Positions 1 through 4,555 of a stretch of 7,495 nt of DNA are shown here, piece after piece; the stretch's first letter is position 1; every line of letters starts with the position of its first letter. The stretch comes from Nitrosomonadaceae bacterium (GTDB lineage Bacteria; Pseudomonadota; Gammaproteobacteria; Burkholderiales; Nitrosomonadaceae), in NCBI GenBank assembly GCA_024644425.1, contig JAHELA010000027.1:1-7495 (forward strand), written 5' to 3'. Below the pieces are notes generated by a model that had not been told where the DNA came from, ran no database searches, and saw only the letters and a program-made list of their open reading frames with translations. The position numbers and the translations under genes are program-made.

Positions 1-362
1 AATATAATGTTAAATTTCATACCAGGACGCCCTGAAAGATCCACCACCACTCGAGACAATGCCTCATCTAAGGGCACGAATGCATGGCCATAACGACGCA
101 AACCTTTCTTATCCCCAATAGCCTGTGTAAAAGCCTGGCCCAGAGTAATACCAATGTCCTCCACTGTATGGTGGGCATCAATGTGTAAATCTCCCTTTGC
201 AGAAACCTTTAGATCTATCATTCCATGCCGTGCTACCTGATCTAGCATATGGTCTAAAAATGGTACCCCAGTATCCAATTCAGCCTTGCCGATACCATCT
301 AAATTAAGGTTAACACTGATCTCGGTTTCTGATGTATTTCGAGTAATTTGAGATTGGCGCAT
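1..362 (-). CDS. hisB: Imidazoleglycerol-phosphate dehydratase, N-terminal part (cut by window edge)
   Basis: HisB removes water from imidazoleglycerol phosphate to give imidazoleacetol phosphate, a Mn-dependent cytosolic step of histidine synthesis whose product is the substrate of HisC, encoded next to it. The visible 120 residues begin MRQSQITRNTSETEI and carry the first-half family motifs: FLDHML (about 35-40), the metal-binding HHTVED (64-69) and YGHAFVPLDEALSR (91-104). The second metal motif lies beyond the window edge. The family is usually about 195 residues, so some 75 are missing. The protein starts directly with the dehydratase domain, so there is no N-terminal phosphatase domain as in the bifunctional enterobacterial HisB. 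The ATG is 28 bp after the hisC stop codon. No clear Shine-Dalgarno sequence precedes it, so translation may depend on coupling to hisC. Confidence 0.96.
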   Translation of the reverse strand, partial: MRQSQITRNTSETEISVNLNLDGIGKAELDTGVPFLDHMLDQVARHGMIDLKVSAKGDLHIDAHHTVEDIGITLGQAFTQAIGDKKGLRRYGHAFVPLDEALSRVVVDLSGRPGMKFNII

Positions 363-390
363 AAGAATATTTACAGTATAAAAAGATAAA

Positions 391-1473
391 TTAATTAATC
401 GATTTCGTGATCAAACTCTGTAGCGTTTCTAAAAACTGTCTGTTCTCACTAGGCGTTCCTACTGTAACGCGCAAACAGTTCTTAAGTAATGGATGTGAGC
501 CATCAAGATTTTTAATTAATACACCCTGTTTCTTAAGCTCTAGAAATACCTCGTGTGCCTCATTCACACGCAACAAAACAAAATTTGCGTCGGTTGGAAA
601 AACTTCAACTCCATCAAGCCTCTTCAAACATTCATTCAACACTGTACGTTCAGCCTTAATTGCGGCCGCCTGCTGAGAAAGAACATCAGGATGCTGTAAC
701 ACCTTTTCAACAACTATTTGTGTCATCACACCTACATTATACGGCAAACGAAGTTTTTCAAACTGAGTTAACCACTCTGGCCTTCCTATCAATAACCCTA
801 ACCTTAGACCTGCAAGCCCTAATTTAGAAAGAGTGCGCATCAATAGTAAATTTGGATGTTGTACAAGACTACTCATAAAACTTGCATCAGCAAAAACATG
901 GTAGGCCTCATCCACTACTACTATGCCAGGAGTTGCTTTAATAATACGCGAGACAGCTTCAGCGTCAAATAAATTACCTGTAGGATTATTGGGATATGCA
1001 ATAAAAATTACTGCTGGTTGATATTTAGTAATGGCAGCAAGCATTGTGTCTATATCAAGTGAAAAGTCAGCTTTTAGCGGAACACCGCTATACCTCAACC
1101 CTACAAAAGTAGCGATCATGCGAAACATTGCAAATGCAGGCTCTACGCTCATCAATACTGCATTGGGTCGAGCTACAGCCAGGGCAATAATCTGAATGAT
1201 CTCATCCGAACCGTTACCTAGCATGATATCCATCTCAACAGGAATTCCCATAGCCTCCCTTAATGTTGACTTAAGTGAAATAGCGTTCGTATCTGGGTAG
1301 CGGTTAGTTGAGACATTTGCTGTAAGTTGCGCGATCTCATTACCTATATTCTTAGGTAAGGAATATGGGTTCTCCATTGCATCCAGTTTTACCATACCAA
1401 CTGATGGGGGAACATGATAAGCAGAAAGATCGAGAATTTCTGGGCGGATGATTTGATCAAATTTTTTAGGCAT
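391..1473 (-). CDS. hisC: Histidinol-phosphate aminotransferase
   Basis: This is a PLP-dependent fold-type I aminotransferase that converts imidazoleacetol phosphate and glutamate to histidinol phosphate. With the start used here it has 360 residues, the usual family length. Visible motifs are LGNGSDEII (85-93, cofactor phosphate region), YPNNPTGN (160-167), VVDEAYHVF (186-194, with the Asp and Tyr that contact PLP) and TLSKLGLAGLRLG (about 214-226), in which Lys217 should form the Schiff base. The reading frame stays open upstream to 1596, but that extension runs through the 3' end of the heme A synthase gene and has no family similarity. The ATG at 1473, giving MPKKFDQIIRPEILDLSAYH, matches the family N-terminus. 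The Shine-Dalgarno sequence is weak. The gene lies 49 bp after ctaA and 28 bp before hisB, whose product makes its substrate. Confidence 0.96.
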   Translation of the reverse strand: MPKKFDQIIRPEILDLSAYHVPPSVGMVKLDAMENPYSLPKNIGNEIAQLTANVSTNRYPDTNAISLKSTLREAMGIPVEMDIMLGNGSDEIIQIIALAVARPNAVLMSVEPAFAMFRMIATFVGLRYSGVPLKADFSLDIDTMLAAITKYQPAVIFIAYPNNPTGNLFDAEAVSRIIKATPGIVVVDEAYHVFADASFMSSLVQHPNLLLMRTLSKLGLAGLRLGLLIGRPEWLTQFEKLRLPYNVGVMTQIVVEKVLQHPDVLSQQAAAIKAERTVLNECLKRLDGVEVFPTDANFVLLRVNEAHEVFLELKKQGVLIKNLDGSHPLLKNCLRVTVGTPSENRQFLETLQSLITKSIN

Positions 1474-1522
1474 GGCATCTACTTTACTTTTAAACGAACT
1501 TAAATTCAGCTTAATTCTATAT

Positions 1523-2533
1523 TTATCGCAATTTGTGATTGACCCAAATAGATGCCGTAAACAATAGCAATGCACCTGCTTGATGAGATGCAGCAAGTGG
1601 CAATGGTACTACCATCAAGAGGGTGGCAATTCCAAGACTAATCTGTACTATCAACATTAGTAGAAGTAAATTACAAGCAAGATGAGTCGACTTAGAGAGC
1701 GCAAGTTGTCGAGATTTATACCAAAAAACCGGGATCAGGATCGCTAAAACCCAAGCGATCAAACGATGATCAAACTGTACAGTTGCAATATTATCAAAGA
1801 AATTTTTATACCATGGTTCTATCATGAATATCTCAGGTGGTATGAAATGGCCGTTCATCAAGGGAAAGGTGTTGTAAGCTTGTCCAGCACGAATGCCGGC
1901 AACAAAACCTCCTGATAAAACCATAAGAAAAATTAATCCAATCAATACCTGAGAGAAACGATACAAACTGCGTAGTTTGTCGTCTGTATGCGATGTATAA
2001 ACAGGTAAAAGTAACTTGAGCGCTACATGAAACATTGCGCCATAAATAATAAATGCTAAACCCAAATGTGCTGTCAAACGATATTGACTAACTTGTGGGT
2101 TATCTACTAATCCACTTTTTACCATGTACCAACCCATCAATCCTTGCAATCCACCAAGAAAAAAAATCCCAGCCAACTTTAAGCCTAACGGCAAGTCTAT
2201 TTTCTTACGAACGATAAAATAGAGAAAAGGAACAAAAAATACTAATCCGATAACGCGCCCTAGCAGACGGTGAAAATACTCCCACCAAAAGATGGTTTTA
2301 AACTCATCAGGACTCATGCCTTGATTAATTTTCTTATACTGAGGTGTCTTGTGATATTTCTCAAAGACCTCCTCCCAATCACTCTCACTAAGAGGAGGTA
2401 TAGTACCAACTATAGGCTTCCACTCGACTATGGAAAGTCCAGAATCAGTTAGCCGCGTGACACCACCAACCACAACAATGGCAAATACCAAAGCACAACA
2501 AACTAGTAACCAAATAGCGACAGGCTTTTGCAT
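1523..2533 (-). CDS. ctaA: Heme A synthase, COX15/CtaA family (COX15-like subtype)
   Basis: Heme A synthase is an inner-membrane enzyme that oxidises the C8 methyl of heme O to a formyl group, giving heme A for aa3-type cytochrome oxidase. The 336-residue protein shows about eight hydrophobic helices (near 4-24, 87-108, 117-137, 152-176, 194-213, 255-272, 285-307, 312-331). Four conserved histidines sit in typical contexts: EYFHRLLGR (His88), RLTAHLGLA (His156), QFDHRLIAW (His256) and ASHQAGALL (His317). GGVTRLTDSGLSIVEWKPI near the N-terminus and AYNTFPLMNG are also diagnostic. These motifs and the lack of a cysteine pair in the first large loop point to the mitochondrial/alphaproteobacterial COX15-like subtype. 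An upstream ATG at 2587 would overlap smpB by 40 bp and add 18 residues with no family match, so the ATG at 2533, 14 bp after the smpB stop, is preferred. No ctaB or oxidase genes are visible. Confidence 0.94.
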   Translation of the reverse strand: MQKPVAIWLLVCCALVFAIVVVGGVTRLTDSGLSIVEWKPIVGTIPPLSESDWEEVFEKYHKTPQYKKINQGMSPDEFKTIFWWEYFHRLLGRVIGLVFFVPFLYFIVRKKIDLPLGLKLAGIFFLGGLQGLMGWYMVKSGLVDNPQVSQYRLTAHLGLAFIIYGAMFHVALKLLLPVYTSHTDDKLRSLYRFSQVLIGLIFLMVLSGGFVAGIRAGQAYNTFPLMNGHFIPPEIFMIEPWYKNFFDNIATVQFDHRLIAWVLAILIPVFWYKSRQLALSKSTHLACNLLLLMLIVQISLGIATLLMVVPLPLAASHQAGALLLFTASIWVNHKLR

Positions 2534-2547
2534 TTCGATTTCAGAAA

Positions 2548-2991
2548 TTATTTTACCCGCAATAAACGTTGTCGGTCTCGTGCCCATTCTTTCTGCTTCT
2601 CGGACTCACGCTTATCGTGCTGTTTTTTTCCTTTGGCTAAACCAATTTCAATCTTGATCTTACCTCCCTTATAGTGAATATCTAAGGGCACTAAGGTGTA
2701 ACCGGCACGATCCACTTTACCAATAAGTCGTTTAATTTCATCAGCATGCAATAACAACTTGCGAGTACGTACTGGATCTGGATTTATATGGGTAGACACA
2801 GTTGATAGGGGGCTAATATGGCACCCTATGAGATATAACTCACTTTTACGAACAATAATATAGGCTTCTTTTACCTGGATCCGCCCAGCTCGAATTGCCT
2901 TTACCTCCCAACCCTCTAGAATTACGCCTGCTTCATATTTTTCCTCGATAAAATAATCGTGAAAAGCTTTTTTATTCTGAACAATGCTCAT
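2548..2991 (-). CDS. smpB: SsrA (tmRNA)-binding protein SmpB
   Basis: SmpB binds tmRNA and delivers it to ribosomes stalled on broken mRNAs, so that the unfinished protein is tagged and the ribosome is released. The 147-residue product is close to the usual 150-160 and is complete. It has the N-terminal NKKAFHDYFIEEKYEAG block (6-22), GWEVKAIRAGRIQVKEAY (27-44), and the strongly conserved GLAKGKKQHDKR (117-128). A basic tail follows (129-147), the part that enters the decoding centre in this family. The start is fixed by the family N-terminus. The ATG has no recognisable Shine-Dalgarno sequence (GTTTCCCAC lies directly upstream). It is the first gene of the minus-strand run and is divergent from ratA. 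The tmRNA gene ssrA is not in the window. Confidence 0.97.
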   Translation of the reverse strand: MSIVQNKKAFHDYFIEEKYEAGVILEGWEVKAIRAGRIQVKEAYIIVRKSELYLIGCHISPLSTVSTHINPDPVRTRKLLLHADEIKRLIGKVDRAGYTLVPLDIHYKGGKIKIEIGLAKGKKQHDKRESEKQKEWARDRQRLLRVK

Positions 2992-3081
2992 GTGGGAAAC
3001 AAAAACGAGTGAGTTTCGCGTGAGTTTAGTGTATTTTAACAGTTTTTTACACTATCTCATCGAATCCGATCAACTTCTTCC
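2992..3081. promoter_or_regulatory. Divergent promoter region between smpB and ratA with a 7-bp inverted repeat
   Basis: These 90 bp must hold the promoters for both the smpB-ctaA-hisC-hisB run and ratA-rnfH. An exact inverted repeat is present: TAGTGTA at 3027-3033 and TACACTA at 3048-3054, with centres 21 bp apart (two helical turns). Each arm read outward contains TACACT, which resembles a -10 box, so the arms could be back-to-back -10 elements or a dimeric operator. A second option for the smpB direction is TTGATC (complement of 3068-3073) with an A-rich -10 (TAAAAA) 18 bp on. No strong -35 box fits either direction, so the exact promoters are not settled. Confidence 0.4.
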
Positions 3082-3519
3082 ATGGCCGAGGTCAGAAAAT
3101 CAGTTTTAGTCAATCACTCAGCGAGCCGAATGTTTACTTTGGTTGATACAGTTGAGGATTATCCTAATTTTTTACCTTGGTGTGGCGGGTCATCTGTTTC
3201 CGTGCAAAGTGATAATGTAACCCATGCTACTATTAAGATTAACTATCTTCATGTCAAACACAGTTTCACTACTGAAAACACACGTCAACCACCTGAATTG
3301 ATTGAAATGACATTGCTCGATGGTCCCTTTGAACACCTGGATGGCCACTGGCGTTTTGTCCCACTAAGTGATAATGCTTGTAAGATAGAGTTCAGATTAC
3401 ATTATACTTTCTCACACAAATTATTGGAGCGTCTGGTAGGGCCAGTATTTTTCTTAATTGCTGACAACTTTGTTGAAGCATTTATTAAGCGTGCTGAGGA
3501 TATCCACGGACGTTCATGA
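3082..3519 (+). CDS. ratA: RatA/COQ10-like START-domain protein
   Basis: This 145-residue protein is a complete single-domain member of the polyketide cyclase / START-like family that includes E. coli RatA (YfjG) and mitochondrial COQ10. Diagnostic stretches are the early VRKSVLVNHSASRMFTLVDTV, the motif VEDYPNFLPWC (24-34), FTTENTRQP (62-70), LLDGPFEHLDGHWRF (78-92) and the C-terminal amphipathic helix LVGPVFFLIADNFVEAFIKRA (about 118-138). Family knowledge offers two roles: RatA was reported to bind 50S subunits and block 70S formation, while COQ10 binds ubiquinone and supports respiration. The sequence does not decide between them. The ATG fits the family N-terminus but has no clear Shine-Dalgarno sequence. 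Its stop overlaps the rnfH start by 4 bp (ATGA), which suggests translational coupling. It is divergent from smpB, a conserved neighbourhood. Confidence 0.92.
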   Translation: MAEVRKSVLVNHSASRMFTLVDTVEDYPNFLPWCGGSSVSVQSDNVTHATIKINYLHVKHSFTTENTRQPPELIEMTLLDGPFEHLDGHWRFVPLSDNACKIEFRLHYTFSHKLLERLVGPVFFLIADNFVEAFIKRAEDIHGRS

Positions 3520-3818
3520 GTAAGCTAATTGAAATCGAAGTTGCTTACGCATTGCCATGGAAACAAGTTTTACAATCTTTAAAAGTACCTTTTGGAACTA
3601 CGGCAGAACAAGCCGTACTATTATCTAATATTTGTGAGATATTTCCGGATATAAATCTACTTAACAACGAGTTAGGTATTTTTGGCAAGCTGATTAAACC
3701 AGATACAATCTTACATGATCATGATCGAGTAGAAATCTACCGGCCACTTACCGTTGATCCTAAAGAAAAACGTAGAAGGCGAGCAGAGATAAGTACGACA
3801 TTAGGAAAAAATAAATAA
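3516..3818 (+). CDS. rnfH: RnfH family ubiquitin-like protein (UPF0125)
   Basis: The 100-residue protein belongs to the RnfH/YfjF family, small proteins with a beta-grasp (ubiquitin-like) fold. It matches in length and in landmarks: an N-terminal IEIEVAYALPWKQ (5-17), FGTTAEQAV (26-34), LGIFGKL (53-59) and the C-terminal HDHDRVEIYRPLTVDPKEKRR (67-87), where the DRVEIYRPL-DPKE block is the family signature. The biochemical role is not firmly known. The name comes from linkage to rnf electron-transport genes in Rhodobacter, but no rnf genes are seen here. Its ATG overlaps the ratA stop codon (ATGA), so the two are almost certainly co-translated. It ends 3 bp from the stop of the opposing DUF4124 gene. 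Confidence 0.93.
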   Translation: MSKLIEIEVAYALPWKQVLQSLKVPFGTTAEQAVLLSNICEIFPDINLLNNELGIFGKLIKPDTILHDHDRVEIYRPLTVDPKEKRRRRAEISTTLGKNK

Positions 3819-3850
3819 AACCTAACCACAGAAAGTCTTTATTTCTTTTT
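3807..3850. terminator. All-AT inverted repeat at the convergent rnfH / DUF4124 ends, possible weak bidirectional terminator
   Basis: AAAAATAAATAAA (3807-3819) and TTTATTTCTTTTT (3838-3850) can pair over 13 positions with one mismatch (T3812 against C3845), leaving an 18-nt loop. Read in either direction the second arm gives a U-rich run, so it could act on both transcripts. The stem has no G-C pairs and would be weak. It also extends into both coding ends, so AT-rich composition alone may explain it. A smaller TTAGG/CCTAA pair (3801-3805, 3821-3825) overlaps it. No conventional G-C-rich terminator is present between these genes. Confidence 0.3.
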
Positions 3851-4307
3851 GTGCCTCATTAATACCCTTCTGACGAGCTGCATCATCAGCCCGCATAACC
3901 CCTCCTTTACCATCTGATACAGTCAATTTTGGAGCTTCTTGGTAAAGCTTCAGCTTACTCTTAGCCTGAAAGCATTTTTCTTTGCTTTCCTTTAATTTAG
4001 CTTGTCGTTTCTTCTCCTCTTTTTCCTCAGCAACACGACGCTTCTTAAAATCTAACTCCCGCTCAGCCCAACTCTTAGGTTTATCATTTTTATTACTACC
4101 AGTACTAGGTTTATCATTTTGATCACCACCAGTAGATTGTACAGGCGGCAGTTTAATTTTTAGCTCTTTCTCAGATATAGCGGCTCCTGATGGTGGAGGT
4201 TGGTCGGTATATTGGGTATTTCCATTGCTATCCACCCATTTATACAACTCCCCATTTGCAACTATGCTAAAACCAAACAATAAAACTGTAATTACGATGC
4301 GTAGCAT
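3822..4307 (-). CDS. Exported DUF4124 domain protein with a charged coiled-coil-like region
   Basis: The 161-residue product starts with a typical Sec signal peptide: MLR, a hydrophobic core to about residue 17, and likely cleavage near ANG-ELYKW (about 19/20). The mature protein opens with LYKWVDSNGNTQYTDQPPPSG (21-41), the recognised DUF4124 motif (x-Y-K-W-D-G-x-Q-Y-T-D-x-P-P). A linker follows with two copies of a 10-residue unit, STGGDQNDKP and STGSNKNDKP (58-77). Next comes a highly charged Lys/Glu/Arg segment (about 80-120) that looks like a long helix or coiled coil. Two cysteines (112 and 160) could form a disulfide in the periplasm. The function of the family is unknown; periplasmic location is inferred. 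The start has a good AGGAG 6 nt upstream. Genes of this family commonly sit beside guaB in related genomes, with no proven link to purine synthesis. Confidence 0.88.
   Translation of the reverse strand: MLRIVITVLLFGFSIVANGELYKWVDSNGNTQYTDQPPPSGAAISEKELKIKLPPVQSTGGDQNDKPSTGSNKNDKPKSWAERELDFKKRRVAEEKEEKKRQAKLKESKEKCFQAKSKLKLYQEAPKLTVSDGKGGVMRADDAARQKGINEAQKEIKTFCG
4076..4134. repeat. Two tandem copies of a 30-bp unit inside the DUF4124 gene
   Basis: Two imperfect copies with a 30-bp period start at about 4076 and 4106. Both begin TAGGTTTATCATTTT and end CACC/TACC-AGTA. The period is a multiple of three, so they encode two 10-residue units rich in Ser, Thr, Gly, Asn, Asp and Lys, forming the linker after the DUF4124 motif. 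Copy number could vary between strains without breaking the frame. Confidence 0.8.
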
Positions 4308-4313
4308 GACTTT

Positions 4314-4318
4314 CTCCT
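4314..4318 (-). promoter_or_regulatory. Ribosome binding site of the DUF4124 gene
   Basis: On the minus strand AGGAG (within AGGAGAAA) lies 6 nt before the ATG at 4307. This is the clearest Shine-Dalgarno sequence in the left half of the window and supports the chosen start. Confidence 0.8.
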
Positions 4319-4321
4319 GTT

Positions 4322-4340
4322 GTTAGTGCAGCACACTAAC
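4322..4340. promoter_or_regulatory. Perfect 7-bp inverted repeat just upstream of the DUF4124 ribosome binding site
   Basis: GTTAGTG (4322-4328) and CACTAAC (4334-4340) are exact inverted repeats around a 5-nt loop (CAGCA). On the DUF4124 transcript the hairpin would end 3 nt before AGGAG, so it could affect ribosome loading. As DNA it could be an operator. There is no T-run next to it on the plus strand and the next gene on the minus strand begins right after it, so a terminator is unlikely. Confidence 0.45.
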
Positions 4341-4501
4341 CCCCTGAAATTGTGGTTAAAGAATAATTGTCAGTTTAGCTTCGAGGATGATCTTAGTGTA
4401 CGTTGGCAAATACATCTCTAGCTATCATAAAACTAACGATTTTCCCTACCCTGGTCAATTAGATATACGGCACTATTACGAGCTATATTTAATAGGTCAA
4501 G
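4341..4501. other. Intergenic stretch upstream of guaB with no recognisable gene
   Basis: Between the hairpin near the DUF4124 gene and the guaB promoter I find no open reading frame with family character, no tRNA and no strong hairpin. It must contain the DUF4124 promoter on the minus strand, but no convincing -35/-10 pair stands out. Short repeats are present: GGTCAA at 4453-4458 and 4495-4500, TTAGATATA at 4459-4467 and again at 4521-4529 in the guaB promoter, and TTAGTGTA at 4393-4400. Confidence 0.5.
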
Positions 4502-4531
4502 TTGATCTCAACCTTATGGTTTAGATATAAT
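4502..4531 (+). promoter_or_regulatory. Sigma-70 type promoter of guaB-guaA
   Basis: A consensus -10 TATAAT at 4526-4531 is preceded at 18 bp by TTGATC (4502-4507), which matches four of six -35 consensus bases. Transcription should start near 4537-4540, giving a short leader of about 15-20 nt before the guaB ATG. The -35 box lies inside an interrupted palindrome GTTGA-TC-TCAAC (4501-4512), a possible operator. Confidence 0.72.
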
Positions 4532-4542
4532 GCTGCTTTGTA

Positions 4543-4547
4543 AAGGA
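4543..4547 (+). promoter_or_regulatory. Ribosome binding site of guaB
   Basis: AAGGA (within TAAAGGAT) lies 8 nt before the ATG at 4556, good spacing, and supports that start codon. Confidence 0.75.
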
Positions 4548-4555
4548 TCATTCTC

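Noticed and set aside
407..676. An 89-codon open frame on the plus strand
   Set aside because: It lies wholly antisense to hisC, has no recognisable domain or ribosome binding site, and its Ser/Lys-rich translation is typical of a shadow of a real gene.
1474..1596. An open extension of the hisC frame by 41 codons at its 5' end
   Set aside because: It runs antiparallel to nothing but overlaps the 3' end of ctaA by 74 bp in another frame, has no aminotransferase similarity, and the ATG at 1473 gives the expected family N-terminus and length.
2534..2587. An upstream in-frame ATG for ctaA adding 18 residues
   Set aside because: The added residues overlap smpB coding sequence by 40 bp and have no family match. 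The ATG at 2533 begins just before the first membrane helix, as in relatives.
2270..2657. Two overlapping plus-strand open frames opposite ctaA and smpB
   Set aside because: They are antisense to well-conserved genes, overlap each other in different frames, and show no protein family character.
3082..3818. ratA-rnfH as a toxin-antitoxin module
   Set aside because: The old RatAB idea names the pair this way, but both are widely conserved core genes, RnfH has no antitoxin features, and the COQ10-like role of the first gene is equally possible. Sequence alone does not support a toxin-antitoxin call.
4308..4555. A possible riboswitch or small RNA in the guaB upstream region
   Set aside because: The guaB promoter lies only about 25 bp before the start codon, so the guaB leader is too short for a purine riboswitch, and I found no conserved riboswitch core or a hairpin followed by a T-run.
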